Positions 26,701 through 40,709 of a DNA stretch of 64,000 bases are shown here, piece after piece. The stretch is from Antedon mediterranea (taxonomy: Eukaryota > Echinodermata > Crinoidea > Comatulida > Antedonidae), in assembly GCF_964355755.1 (NCBI RefSeq), contig NC_092678.1, positions 10,390,922-10,454,921 of the forward strand. The letters run 5' to 3'. Below the pieces are notes generated by a model that was given only the letters and a program-made list of their open reading frames with translations, did no database searches and had not been told where the DNA came from. A program made the translations under genes and the position numbers. Every line of letters begins with the position of its first letter. Within the stretch, counting starts at the first letter, position 1.

Positions 26701-29700
26701 AAGCTTTTCCAAGCACTTTGCTGTTTTTATGTTAACAGGTTTTTTCGAAAATCACAAAATGGTCTAAAACGTCTCAAAATGCGATTTGAAGGTATTCTGA
26801 GCACTTTGGTGTTTTTGTGTGAAAAGTTTTAACGAAATGCTCAAAATTGTCTAAAACGGTTTCTAATGTGATTTTAAGCACTTTGATGTTTTTGTAAAAC
26901 CAAGTTTCATCGAAATGCACAAAATGGTCTAAAATGTCTCCAAATGCGATTTGAAGCTTTTCCAAGCACTTTGCTGTTTTTATGTTAACAAGCTTTTTCG
27001 AAAATCACAAAATGGTCTAAAACGTCTCCAAATGTGATTTGAAGATATTCTGAGCACTTTGGTATTTTTATGTTAAAAAGTTTTTTCGAAAATCACAAAA
27101 TGGTCTAAAACGTCTCCAAATGCGATTTGAAGATATTCTGAGCACTTTGGTGTTTTTATGTTAAAAAGTTTTTTCGAAAATCACAAAATGGTCTAAAACG
27201 TCTCCAAATGCGATTTGAAGCTATTCTGTACACTTTGATGTTTTGTGTGAAAAAGTTTTGTCGAAATGCTCAAAATGGTTTAAAACGTTTTTAAAACGAT
27301 ATTAAGCTATTTTGTGCTCTTTGATGTTTTTGTATAACCAAGTTTCATCGAAATGCACAAAATGGTCTAAAACGTCTCCAAATACGATTTGAAGCTTTTC
27401 CAAGCACTTTGCTGTTTTTATGTTAACAAGTTTTTTCGAAAATCACAAAATTGTCTAAAACGTCTCAAAATGCGATTTGAAGGTATTCTGAGCACTTTGG
27501 TGTTTTTGTGTGAAAAGTTTTAACGAAAAGCTCAAAATGGTCTAAAACGGTTCTAATGTGATTTTAAGCACTTTGATGTTTTTGTACAACCAAGTTTCAT
27601 CGAAATGCTCAAAATGGTCTAAAACGTTTTTAAAACGATATTAAGCTATTTTGTGCTCTTTGATGTTTTTGTGTAACCAAGTTTTTTTCGAAAATCACAA
27701 AATGGTCTAAAACGTCTCCAAATGCGATTTGAAGCTTTTCTAAGCACTTTGGTGTTTTTATGTTAACAAGTTTTTTCGAAAATCGCAAAATGGTCTAAAA
27801 CGTCTCAAAATGCGATTTGAAGGTATTCTGAGCACTTTGGTGTTTTTGTGTGAAAAGTTTTAACGAAATGCTCAAAATGGTCTAAAACGGTTTCTAATGT
27901 GATTTTAACCACTTTGATGTTTTTGTGTAACCAAGTTCTTTTCGAAAATCACAAAATGGTCTAAAACGTCTCCAAATGCGATTTGAAGCTTTTCTAAGCA
28001 CTTTGGTGTTTTTATGTTAACAAGTTTTTTCGAAAATCACAAAATGGTCTAAAACGTCTCAAAATGCGATTTGAAGGTATTCTGAGCACTTTGGTGTTTT
28101 TGTGTGAAAAGTTTTAACGAAATGCTCAAAATGGTCTAAAACGGTTTCTAATGTGATTTTAACCACTTTGATGTTTTTGTGTAACCAAGTTTTTTCGAAA
28201 ATCACAAAATGGTCTAAAACGTCTCCAAATGCGATTTGAAGCTTTTCTAAGCACTTTGGTGTTTTTATGTTAACAAGTTTTTTCGAAAATCACAAAATGG
28301 TCTAAAACGTCTCCAAATGCGATTTGAAGCTATTCTGTACACTTTGATGTTTTGTGTGAAAAAAGTTTTGTCGAAATGCTCAAAATGGTCTAAAACGTTT
28401 TTAAAACGATATTAAGCTATTTTGTGCTCTTTGATGTTTTTGTGTAACCAAGTTTTATCGAAATGAACAAAATGTTCTAAAACGTCTCCAAATGCGATTT
28501 GAAGCTTTTCCAAGCACTTTGCTGTTTTTATGTTAAGTTTTTTCGAAAATCACAAATTGGTCTAAAACGTCTCTAAATGCGAGTTGAAGGTATTCTGAGC
28601 ACTTTGGTGTTTTTGTGTGAAAAGTTTTAACGAAATGCTCAAAATTGTCTAAAACGGTTTCTAATGTGATTTTAAGCACTTTGATGTTTTTGTAAAACCA
28701 AGTTTCATCGAAATGCACAAAATGGTCTAAAACGTCTCCAAATGCGATTTGAAGCTTTTCCAAGCACTTTGCTGTTTTTATGTTAACAAGCTTTTTCGAA
28801 AATCACAAAATGGTCTAAAACGTCTCCAAATGCGATTTGAAGATATTCTGAGCACTTTGGTGTTTTTATGTTAAAAAGTTTTTTCGAAAATCACAAAATG
28901 GTCTAAAACGTCTCCAAATGCGATTTGAAGCTCTTCTGTACACTTTGATGTTTTGTGTGAATAAGTTTTGTCAAAATGCTCAAAATGGTCTAAAACGTTT
29001 TTAAAACGATATTAAGCTATTTTGTGCTCTTTGATGTTTTTGTATAACCAAGTTTTTTCGAAAATCACAAAATTGTCTAAAACGTCTCCAAATGCGATTT
29101 GAAGATATTCTGAGCACTTTGGTGTTTTTATGTTAAAAAGTTTTTTCGAAAATCACAAAATGGTCTAAAACGTCTCCAAATGCGATTTGAAGATATTCTG
29201 AGCACTTTGGTGTTTTGTGTGAAAAGTTTTGTCGAAATGCTCAAAATGGTCTAAAACGTTTTTAAAACGATATTAAGCTATTTTGTGCTCTTTGATGTTT
29301 TTGTGTAACCAAGTTTCATCGAAATGAACAAAATGGTCTAAAACGTCTCCAAATGCGATTTGAAGCTTTTCTAAGCACTTTGGTGTTTTTATGTTAACAA
29401 GTTTTTTCGAAAATCACAAAATGGTCTAAAACGTCTCCAAATGCGATTTGAAGATATTCTGAGCACTTTGCTGTTTTTATGTTAACAAGTTTTTTCGAAA
29501 ATCACAAAATGGTCTAAAACGTCTCAAAATGCTATTTGAAGGTATTCTGAGCACTTTGGTGTTTTTGTGTGAAAAGTTTTAACGAAATGCTCAAAATGGT
29601 CTAAAACGGTTCTAATGTGATTTTAAGCACTTTGATGTTTTTGTATAACCAAGTTTCATCGAAATGCTCAAAATGGTCTAAAACGTTTTTAAAACGATAT

Positions 29701-29725
29701 TAAGCTATTTTGTGCTCTTTGATGT
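23770..29725 (+). repeat. HOR block IV, copy a
   Basis: Matches 41,747-48,876, at offset 17,977 on its left part and 19,151 on its right. The shift equals the 1,174-bp tandem duplication in the other copy. Shared rare variants are ATTAAGTTATTTTG (23,901 and 41,878) and GTGTGAATAAGTTTTG (28,956 and 48,107). The right edge is where GATGTTTTTGTGTAACG here faces GATGTGTTTGTATAACC there. Confidence 0.87.
26203..28842 (+). repeat. 2.6-kb HOR module, copy 3
   Basis: Same markers at +14,172 from 12,031. It shares ACAAATTGGTC and GCGAGTTGAAGG (28,552-28,590) only with the copy at 45,354, its block IV sister. Confidence 0.86.
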
Positions 29726-31674
29726 TTTTGTGTAACGAAGTTTCATCGAAATGAACAAAATGGTCTAAAACGTCTCCAAATGCGATTTGAAGCTTTTCCA
29801 AGCACTTTGCTGTTTTTATGTTAACAAGTTTTTTCGAAAATCACAAAATGGCCTAAAACGTCTCAAAATGCGATTTCAAGGTATTCTGAGCACTTTGGTG
29901 TTTTTGTGTGAAAGGTTTTAACGAAATGCTCAAAATGGTCTAAAACGGTTTCTAATGTGATTTTAAGCACTTTGATGTTTTTGTATAACCAAGTTTCATC
30001 GAAATGCACAAAATGGTCTAAAACGTCTCCAAATGCGATTTGAAGCTTTTCTAAGCACTTTGCTGTTTTTATGTTAAAAAGTTTTTTCGAAAATCACAAA
30101 ATGGTCTAAAACGTCTCCAAATGCGATTTGAAGATATTCTGAGCACTTTGGTGTTTTTATGTTAAAAAGTTTTTTCGAAAATCACAAAATGGTCTAAAAC
30201 GTCTCCAAATGCGATTTGAAGATATTCTGAGCACTTTGGTGTTTTTATGTTAAAAAGTTTTTTCGAAAATCACAAAATGGTCTAAAACGTCTCCAAATGC
30301 GATTTGAAGCTATTCTGTACACTTTGATGTTTTGTGTGAAAAAGTTTTGTCGAAATGCTCAAAATGGTCTAAAACGTTTTTAAAACGATATTAAGCTATT
30401 TTGTGCTCTTTGATGTTTTTGTGTAACCAAGTTTTATCGAAATGAACAAAATGGTCTAAAACGTCTCCAAATGCGATTTGAAGCTTTTCTAAGCACTTTG
30501 CTGTTTTTATGTTAACAAGTTTTTTCGAAAATCACAAAATGGTCTAAAACGTCTCCAAATGGGATTTGAAGCTTTTCTAAGCACTTTGGTGTTTTTATGT
30601 TAACAAGTTTTTTCGAAAAACACAAAATGGTCTAAAACGTCTCCAAATGCGATTTGAAGATATTCTGAGCACTTTGGTGTTTTTATGTTAAAAAGTATTT
30701 TCGAAAATCACAAAATGGTCTAAAACGTCTCCAAATGCGATTTGAAGCTCTTCTGTACACTTTGATGTTTTGTGTGAAAAAGTTTAGTCGAAATGCTCAA
30801 AATGGTCTAAAACGTTTTTAAAACGATATTAAGCTATTTTGTGCTCTTTGATGTTTTTGTGTAACCAAGTTTCATCGAAAATCACAAAATGGTCTAAAAC
30901 GTCTCCAAATGCGATTTGAAGCTTTTCCAAGCACTTTGCTGTTTTTATGTTAACAAGTTTTTTCGAAAATCACAAAATGGTCTAAAACGTCTCAAAATGC
31001 GATTTGAAGGTATTCTGAGCACTTTGGTGTTTTTGTGTGAAAAGTTTTAACGAAATGCTCAAAATTGTCTAAAACGGTTTCTAATGTGATTTTAAGCACT
31101 TTGATGTTTTTGTAAAACCAAGTTTCATCGAAATGAACAAAATGGTCTAAAATGTCTCCAAATGCGATTTGAAGCTTTTCCAAGCACTTTGCTGTTTTTA
31201 TGTTAACAAGTTTTTTCGAAAATCACAAAATTGTCTAAAACGTCTCAAAATGCGATTTGAAGGTATTCTGAGCACTTTGGTGTTTTTGTGTGAAAAGTTT
31301 TAACGAAAAGCTCAAAATGGTCTAAAACGGTTCTAATGTGATTTTAAGCACTTTGATGTTTTTGTACAACCAAGTTTCATCGAAATGCTCAAAATGGTCT
31401 AAAACGTTTTTAAAACGATATTAAGCTATTTTGTGCTCTTTGATGTTTTTGTGTAACCAAGTTTTTTCGAAAATCACAAAATGGTCTAAAACGTCTCCAA
31501 ATGCGATTTGAAGCTTTTCTAAGCACTTTGGTGTTTTTATGTTAACAAGTTTTTTCGAAAATCACAAAATGGTCTAAAACGTCTCCAAATGCGATTTGAA
31601 GATATTCTGAGCACTTTGGTGTTTTTCTGTTAAAAAGTATTTTCGAAAATCACAAAATGGTCTAAAACGTCTCC

Positions 31675-32598
31675 AAATGCAATTTGAAGCTATTCTGTAC
31701 ACTTTGATGTTTTGTGTGAAAAAGTTTTGTCAAAATGCTCAAAATGGTCTAAAACGTTTTTAAAACGATATTAAGCTATTTTGTGCTCTTTGATGTTTTT
31801 GTATAACCAAGTTTTTTCGAAAATCACAAAATGGTCTAAAACGTCTCCAAATGCGATTTGAAGCTTTTCTAAACACTTTGGTGTTTTTATGTTAACAAGT
31901 TTTTTCGAAAATCACAAAATGGTCTAAAACGTCTCCAAATCCGATTTGAAGCTATTCTGTACACTTTGATGTTTTGTGTGAAAAAGTTTTGTCGAAATGC
32001 TCAAAATGGTCTAAAACGTTTTTAAAACGATATTAAGCTATTTTGTGCTCTTTGATGTTTTTGTGTAACCAAGTTTCATCGATATGAACAAAATGGTCTA
32101 AAACGTCTCAAAATGCGATTTGAAGGTATTCTGAGCACTTTGGTGTTTTTGGGTGAAAAGTTTTAACGAAATGCTCAAAATGGTCTAAAACGGTTTCTAA
32201 TGTGATTTTAAGCACTTTGAAGTATTTGTAAAAACAAGTTTCATCGAAATGCACAAAATAGTCTAAAACGTCTCCAAATGCGATTTGAAGCTTTTCTAAG
32301 CACTTTGGTGTTTTTATGTTAACAAGTTTTTTCGAAAATCACAAAATGGTCTAAAACGTCTCCAAATGCGATTTGAAGATATTCTGAGCACTTTGGTGTT
32401 TTTATGTTAAAAAGTATTTTCGAAAATCACAAAATGGTCTAAAACGTCTCCAAATGCGATTTGAAGCTCTTCTGTACACTTTGATGTTTTTTGTGAAAAA
32501 GTTTAGTCGAAATGCTCAAAATGGTCTATAACGTTTTTAAAACGATATTAAGCTATTTTGTGCTCTTTGATGTTTTTGTGTAACCAAGTTTCATCGAA
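31675..32598 (+). repeat. 924-bp HOR module, copy 5
   Basis: Sister of the copy at 8,238 by GGTCTATAACGTTTTT (32,524). A private change is GTTTTTTGTGAAAAAG near 32,484. Confidence 0.88.
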
Positions 32599-33490
32599 AA
32601 TCACAAAATGGTCTAAAACGTCTCCAAATGCGATTTGAAGATATTCTGAGCACTTTGGTGTTTTTATGTTAACAAGTTTTTTCGAAAATCACAAAATGGT
32701 CTAAAACGTCTCCAAATGCGATTTGAAGATATTCTGAGCACTTTGGTGTTTTTATGTTAAAAAGTTTTTTCGAAAATCACAAAATGGTCTAAAACGTCTC
32801 CAAATGCGATTTGAAGCTATTCTATACACTTTGATGTTTTGTGTTAAAAAGTTTTGTCGAAATGCTCAAAATGGTTTAAAACGTTTTTAAAACGATATTA
32901 AGCTATTTTGTGCTCTTTGATGTTTTTGTGTAACCAAGTTTCATCGAAATGAACAAAATGGTCTAAAACGTCTCCAAATGCGATTTGAAGCTTTTCCAAG
33001 CACTTTGCTGTTTTTATGTTAACAAGTTTTTTCGAAAATCACAAAATTGTCTAAAACGTCTCAAAAAGCGATTTGAAGGTATTCTGAGCACTTTGGTGTT
33101 TTTGTGTGAAAAGTTTTAACGAAAAGCTCAAAATGGTCTAAAACGGTTCTAATGTGATTTTAAGCACTTTGATGTTTTTGTACAACCAAGTTTCATCGAA
33201 ATGCTCAAAATGGTCTAAAACGTTTTTAAAACGATATTAAGCTATTTTGTGCTCTTTGATGTTTTTGTGTAACCAAGTTTTTTCGAAAATCACAAAATGG
33301 TCTAAAACGTCTCCAAATGCGATTTGAAGCTTTTCTAAGCACTTTGGTGTTTTTATGTTAACAAGTTTTTTCAAAAATCACAAAATGGTCTAAAACGTCT
33401 CCAAATGCGATTTGAAGATATTCTGAGCACTTTGGTGTTTTTCTGTTAAAAAGTATTTTCGAAAATCACAAAATGGTCTAAAACGTCTCC

Positions 33491-34414
33491 AAATGCAATT
33501 TGAAGCTATTCTGTACACTTTGATGTTTTGTGTGAAAAAGTTTTGTCAAAATGCTCAAAATGGTCTAAAACGTTTTTAAAACGATATTAAGCTATTTTGT
33601 GCTCTTTGATGTTTTTGTATAACCAAGTTTTTTCGAAAATCACAAAATGGTCTAAAACGTCTCCAAATGCGATTTGAAGCTTTTCTAAACACTTTGGTGT
33701 TTTTATGTTAACAAGTTTTTTCGAAAATCACAAAATGGTCTAAAACGTCTCCAAATCCGATTTGAAGCTATTCTGTACACTTTGATGTTTTGTGTGAAAA
33801 AGTTTTGTCGAAATGCTCAAAATGGTCTAAAACGTTTTTAAAACGATATTAAGCTATTTTGTGCTCTTTGATGTTTTTGTGTAACCAAGTTTCATCGATA
33901 TGAACAAAATGGTCTAAAACGTCTCAAAATGCGATTTGAAGGTATTCTGAGCACTTTGGTGTTTTTGGGTGAAAAGTTTTAACGAAATGCTCAAAATGGT
34001 CTAAAACGGTTTCTAATGTGATTTTAAGCACTTTGAAGTATTTGTAAAAACAAGTTTCATCGAAATGCACAAAATAGTCTAAAACGTCTCCAAATGCGAT
34101 TTGAAGCTTTTCTAAGCACTTTGGTGTTTTTATGTTAACAAGTTTTTTCGAAAATCACAAAATGGTCTAAAACGTCTCCAAATGCGATTTGAAGATATTC
34201 TGAGCACTTTGGTGTTTTTATGTTAAAAAGTATTTTCGAAAATCACAAAATGGTCTAAAACGTCTCCAAATGCGATTTGAAGCTCTTCTGTACACTTTGA
34301 TGTTTTGTGTGAAAAAGTTTAGTCGAAATGCTCAAAATGGTCTAAAACGTTTTTAAAACGATATTAAGCTATTTTGTGCTCTTTGATGTTTTTGTGTAAC
34401 CAAGTTTCATCGAA
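33491..34414 (+). repeat. 924-bp HOR module, copy 6
   Basis: Sister of the copy at 10,054 at offset 23,437. It lies 1,816 bp after the preceding copy, reproducing the 8,238/10,054 spacing, so the pair was amplified together. Confidence 0.88.
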
Positions 34415-35639
34415 AATCACAAAATGGTCTAAAACGTCTCCAAATGCGATTTGAAGCTTTTCCAAGCACTTTGCTGTTTTTATGTTAACAAGTTTTTTCG
34501 AAAATCACAAAATGGTCTAAAACGTCTCAAAATACGATATTAAGCTGTTTTGTGCACTTTGATGATTTGTGTGAAAAGTTTTAACGAAATGCTCAAAATG
34601 GTCTAAAACGGTTTCTAATGTGATTTTAAGCACTTTGATGTTTTTATGTAGCCAAGTTTTTTCGAAAATCACAAAATGGTCAAAAACGTCTCCAAATGCG
34701 ATTTGAAGCTTTTCTAAGCACTTTGGTGTTTTTATGTTAACAAGTTTTTTCGAAAATCACAAAATGGTCTAAAACGTCTTCAAATGCGATTTGAAGATAT
34801 TCTGAGCACTTTGGTGTTTTTCTGTTAAAAAGTATTTTCGAAAATCACAAAATGGTCTATAACGTCTCCAAATGCGATTTGAAGCTATTCTGTACACTTT
34901 GATGTTTTGTGTGAAAAAGTTTTGTCAAAATGCTCAAAATGGTCTAAAACGTTTTTAAAACGATATTAAGCTATTTTGTGCTCTTTGATGTGTTTGTATA
35001 ACCAAGTTTTTTCGAAAATCACAAAATGGTCTAAAACGTCTCCAAATGCGATTTAAAGCTATTCTAGACACTTTGATGTTTTGTGTGAAAAATTTTCTCG
35101 AAATGCTCAAAATGGTCTAAAACGTTTTCCAATACCATTATTAAGCTATTTTGTGCAATTTGATGTTTTTGTGTAACCAAGTTTTTTGAAATGCGATTTG
35201 AAGATATTCTGAGGACTTTGGTGTTTTTATGTTAAAAAGTTTTTTCGAAAATCACAAAATGGTCTAAAACGTCTCCAAATGCGATTTGAAGATATTCTGA
35301 GCACTTTGGTGTTTTTATGTTAAAAAGTTTTTTGGAAAATCACAAAATGGTCTAAAACGACTCCAAATGCGATTTGAAGCTATCCTGTACACTTATGTTT
35401 TGTGTGAAAAAGTTTTGTCGAAATGCTCAAAATGATCTAAAACGTTTTTAAAACGATATTAAGCAATTTTGTGCTCTTTGATGTTTTTGTGTATCCAAGT
35501 TTCATCGAAATGAACAAAATGGTCTAAAACGTTTTTAAATACCATATTAAGCTGTTTTGTGCACTTTGATGATTTGTGTGAAAAGTTTTAACGAAATGCT
35601 CAAAATAGTCTAAAACGGTTTCTAATGTGATTTTAAGCA

Positions 35640-38279
35640 CTTTGATGTTTTTGTGTAACCAAGTTTTATCGAAATGAACAAAATGGTCTAAAACGTCTCC
35701 AAATGCGATTTGAAGCTTTTCCAAGCACTTTGCTGTTTTTATATTAAGTTTTTTCGAAAATCACAAAATGGTCTAAAACGTCTCTAAATGCGATTTGAAG
35801 GTATTCTGAGCAATTTGGTGTTTTTGTGTGAAAAGTTTTAACGAAATGCTCAAAATTGTCTAAAACGGTTTCTAATGTGATTTTAAGCACTTTGATGTTT
35901 TTGTAAAACCAAGTTTCATCGAAATGCACAAAATGGTCTAAAACGTCTCCAAATGCGATTTGAAGCTATTCTGTACACTTTGATGTTTTGTGTGAAAAAA
36001 GTTTTGTCGAAATGCTCAAAATGGTCTAAAACGTTTTTAAAACGATATTAAGCTATTTTGTGCTCTTTGATGTTTTTGTGTAACCAAGTTTTATCGAAAT
36101 GAACAAAATGGTCTAAAACGTCTCCAAATGCGATTTGAAGCTTTTCCAAGCACTTTGCTGTTTTTATGTTAACAGGTTTTTTCGAAAATCACAAAATGGT
36201 CTAAAACGTCTCAAAATGCGATTTGAAGGTATTCTGAGCACTTTGGTGTTTTTGTGTGAAAAGTTTTAACGAAATGCTCAAAATTGTCTAAAACGGTTTC
36301 TAATGTGATTTTAAGCACTTTGATGTTTTTGTAAAACCAAGTTTCATCGAAATGCACAAAATGGTCTAAAATGTCTCCAAATGCGATTTGAAGCTTTTCC
36401 AAGCACTTTGCTGTTTTTATGTTAACAAGCTTTTTCGAAAATCACAAAATGGTCTAAAACGTCTCCAAATGTGATTTGAAGATATTCTGAGCAGTTTGGT
36501 ATTTTTATGTTAAAAAGTTTTTTCGAAAATCACAAAATGGTCTAAAACGTCTCCAAATGCGATTTGAAGATATTCTGAGCACTTTGGTGTTTTTATGTTA
36601 AAAAGTTTTTTCGAAAATCACAAAATGGTCTAAAACGTCTCCAAATGCGATTTGAAGCTATTCTGTACACTTTGATGTTTTGTGTGAAAAAGTTTTGTCG
36701 AAATGCTCAAAATGGTTTAAAACGTTTTTAAAACGATATTAAGCTATTTTGTGCTCTTTGATGTTTTTGTATAACCAAGTTTCATCGAAATGCACAAAAT
36801 GGTCTAAAACGTCTCCAAATACGATTTGAAGCTTTTCCAAGCACTTTGCTGTTTTTATGTTAACAAGTTTTTTCGAAAATCACAAAATTGTCTAAAACGT
36901 CTCAAAATGCGATTTGAAGGTATTCTGAGCACTTTGGTGTTTTTGTGTGAAAAGTTTTAACGAAAAGCTCAAAATGGTCTAAAACGGTTCTAATGTGATT
37001 TTAAGCACTTTGATGTTTTTGTACAACCAAGTTTCATCGAAATGCTCAAAATGGTCTAAAACGTTTTTAAAACGATATTAAGCTATTTTGTGCTCTTTGA
37101 TGTTTTTGTGTAACCAAGTTTTTTTCGAAAATCACAAAATGGTCTAAAACGTCTCCAAATGCGATTTGAAGCTTTTCTAAGCACTTTGGTGTTTTTATGT
37201 TAACAAGTTTTTTCGAAAATCGCAAAATGGTCTAAAACGTCTGAAAATGCGATTTGAAGGTATTCTGAGCACTTTGGTGTTTTTGTGTGAAAAGTTTTAA
37301 CGAAATGCTCAAAATGGTCTAAAACGGTTTCTAATGTGATTTTAACCACTTTGATGTTTTTGTGTAACCAAGTTCTTTTCGAAAATCACAAAATGGTCTA
37401 AAACGTCTCCAAATGCGATTTGAAGCTTTTCTAAGCACTTTGGTGTTTTTATGTTAACAAGTTTTTTCGAAAATCACAAAATGGTCTAAAACGTCTCAAA
37501 ATGCGATTTGAAGGTATTCTGAGCACTTTGGTGTTTTTGTGTGAAAAGTTTTAACGAAATGCTCAAAATGGTCTAAAACGGTTTCTAATGTGATTTTAAC
37601 CACTTTGATGTTTTTGTGTAACCAAGTTTTTTCGAAAATCACAAAATGGTCTAAAACGTCTCCAAATGCGATTTGAAGCTTTTCTAAGCACTTTGGTGTT
37701 TTTATGTTAACAAGTTTTTTCGAAAATCACAAAATGGTCTAAAACGTCTCCAAATGCGATTTGAAGCTATTCTGTACACTTTGATGTTTTGTGTGAAAAA
37801 AGTTTTGTCGAAATGCTCAAAATGGTCTAAAACGTTTTTAAAACGATATTAAGCTATTTTGTGCTCTTTGATGTTTTTGTGTAACCAAGTTTTATCGAAA
37901 TGAACAAAATGTTCTAAAACGTCTCCAAATGCGATTTGAAGCTTTTCCAAGCACTTTGCTGTTTTTATGTTAAGTTTTTTCGAAAATCACAAAATGGTCT
38001 AAAACGTCTCTAAATGCGATTTGAAGGTATTCTGAGCACTTTGGTGTTTTTGTGTGAAAAGTTTTAACGAAATGCTCAAAATTGTCTAAAACGGTTTCTA
38101 ATGTGATTTTAAGCACTTTGATGTTTTTGTAAAACCAAGTTTCATCGAAATGCACAAAATGGTCTAAAACGTCTCCAAATGCGATTTGAAGCTTTTCCAA
38201 GCACTTTGCTGTTTTTATGTTAACAAGCTTTTTCGAAAATCACAAAATGGTCTAAAACGTCTCCAAATGCGATTTGAAG
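35640..38279 (+). repeat. 2.6-kb HOR module, copy 4
   Basis: Same markers at +23,609 from 12,031. Private variants are GCAGTTTGGTATTT near 36,491 and GTCTGAAAATGCG near 37,239. Confidence 0.86.
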
Positions 38280-38830
38280 ATATTCTGAGCACTTTGGTGT
38301 TTTTATGTTAAAAAGTTTTTTCGAAAATCACAAAATGGTCTAAAACGTCTCCAAATGCGATTTGAAGCTCTTCTGTACACTTTGATGTTTTGTGTGAAAA
38401 AGTTTTGTCAAAATGCTCAAAATGGTCTAAAACGTTTTTAAAACGATATTAAGCTATTTTGTGCTCTTTGATGTTTTTGTATAACCAAGTTTTTTCGAAA
38501 ATCACAAAATTGTCTAAAACGTCTCCAAATGCGATTTGAAGATATTCTGAGCACTTTGGTGTTTTTATGTTAAAAAGTTTTTTCGAAAATCACAAAATGG
38601 TCTAAAACGTCTCCAAATGCGATTTGAAGATATTCTGAGCACTTTGGTGTTTTTATGTTAAAAAGTTTTGTCGAAAATCACAAAATGGTCTAAAACGTCT
38701 CCAAATGCGATTTGAAGCTATTCTGTACACTTTGATGTTTTGTGTGAAAAAGTTTTGTCGAAATGCTCAAAATGGTTTAAAACGTTTTTAAAACGATATT
38801 AAGCTATTTTGTGCTCTTTGATGTTTTTGT
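37865..38830 (+). repeat. Local direct repeat, unit 1 (spacing 1,458)
   Basis: About 966 bp that recur at 39,323-40,288, including ATGTTCTAAAACG, ATGTTAAGTTTTTTCG and GTCAAAATGCTC. The copies differ, for example AAAGTTTTGTCGAAAATC at 38,661 against AAAGTTTTTTCGAAAATC in the other. The match ends at TTTTTGT followed by G here and A there. Confidence 0.75.
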
Positions 38831-39322
38831 GTAACCAAGTTTTTTTCGAAAATCACAAAATGGTCTAAAACGTCTCCAAATGCGATTTGAAGCTTTTCTA
38901 AGCACTTTGGTGTTTTTATGTTAACAAGTTTTTTCGAAAATCGCAAAATGGTCTAAAACGTCTCAAAATGCGATTTGAAGGTATTCTGAGCACTTTGGTG
39001 TTTTTGTGTGAAAAGTTTTAACGAAATGCTCAAAATGGTCTAAAACGGTTTCTAATGTGATTTTAACCACTTTGATGTTTTTGTGTAACCAAGTTCTTTT
39101 CGAAAATCACAAAATGGTCTAAAACGTCTACAAATGCGATTTGAAGCTTTTCTAAGCACTTTGGTGTTTTTATGTTAACAAGTTTTTTCGAAAATCACAA
39201 AATGGTCTAAAACGTCTCAAAATGCGATTTGAAGGTATTCTGAGCACTTTGGTGTTTTTGTGTGAAAAGTTTTAACGAAATGCTCAAAATGGTCTAAAAC
39301 GGTTTCTAATGTGATTTTAACC

Positions 39323-40288
39323 ACTTTGATGTTTTTGTGTAACCAAGTTTTATCGAAATGAACAAAATGTTCTAAAACGTCTCCAAATGCGATTTGAAGC
39401 TTTTCCAAGCACTTTGCTGTTTTTATGTTAAGTTTTTTCGAAAATCACAAAATGGTCTAAAACGTCTCTAAATGCGATTTGAAGGTATTCTGAGCACTTT
39501 GGTGTTTTTGTGTGAAAAGTTTTAACGAAATGCTCAAAATTGTCTAAAACGGTTTCTAATGTGATTTTAAGCACTTTGATGTTTTTGTAAAACCAAGTTT
39601 CATCGAAATGCACAAAATGGTCTAAAACGTCTCCAAATGCGATTTGAAGCTTTTCCAAGCACTTTGCTGTTTTTATGTTAACAAGCTTTTTCGAAAATCA
39701 CAAAATGGTCTAAAACGTCTCCAAATGCGATTTGAAGATATTCTGAGCACTTTGGTGTTTTTATGTTAAAAAGTTTTTTCGAAAATCACAAAATGGTCTA
39801 AAACGTCTCCAAATGCGATTTGAAGCTCTTCTGTACACTTTGATGTTTTGTGTGAAAAAGTTTTGTCAAAATGCTCAAAATGGTCTAAAACGTTTTTAAA
39901 ACGATATTAAGCTATTTTGTGCTCTTTGATGTTTTTGTATAACCAAGTTTTTTCGAAAATCACAAAATTGTCTAAAACGTCTCCAAATGCGATTTGAAGA
40001 TATTCTGAGCACTTTGGTGTTTTTATGTTAAAAAGTTTTTTCGAAAATCACAAAATGGTCTAAAACGTCTCCAAATGCGATTTGAAGATATTCTGAGCAC
40101 TTTGGTGTTTTTATGTTAAAAAGTTTTTTCGAAAATCACAAAATGGTCTAAAACGTCTCCAAATGCGATTTGAAGCTATTCTGTACACTTTGATGTTTTG
40201 TGTGAAAAAGTTTTGTCGAAATGCTCAAAATGGTTTAAAACGTTTTTAAAACGATATTAAGCTATTTTGTGCTCTTTGATGTTTTTGT
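39323..40288 (+). repeat. Local direct repeat, unit 2 (spacing 1,458)
   Basis: Second copy of 37,865-38,830. Its left neighbour is a class C monomer (TTTTAACCACTTTG) and not class B, so the left junction falls in the shared CTTTGATGTTTTTGTGTAAC stretch. Confidence 0.75.
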
Positions 40289-40709
40289 ATAACCAAGTTT
40301 CATCGAAATGCACAAAATGGTCTAAAACGTCTCCAAATACGATTTGAAGCTTTTCCAAGCACTTTGCTGTTTTTATGTTAACAAGTTTTTTCGAAAATCA
40401 CAAAATTGTCTAAAACGTCTCAAAATGCGATTTGAAGGTATTCTGAGCACTTTGGTGTTTTTGTGTGAAAAGTTTTAACGAAAAGCTCAAAATGGTCTAA
40501 AACGGTTCTAATGTGATTTTAAGCACTTTGATGTTTTTGTACAACCAAGTTTCATCGAAATGCTCAAAATGGTCTAAAACGTTTTTAAAACGATATTAAG
40601 CTATTTTGTGCTCTTTGATGTTTTTGTGTAACCAAGTTTATTTCGAAAATCACAAAATGGTCTAAAACGTCTCCAAATGCGATTTGAAGCTTTTCTAAGC
40701 ACTTTGGTG

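Larger units (their letters stand above)
31640..38279 (+). repeat. HOR block II, copy b
   Basis: Direct paralogue of 8,203-14,670. It differs by a 172-bp (two-monomer) extra segment around 34,892-35,063, containing GATGTGTTTGTATAACC. Beyond the block it continues like 28,842 onward (GAAGATATTCTG), not like 14,671. Confidence 0.85.
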
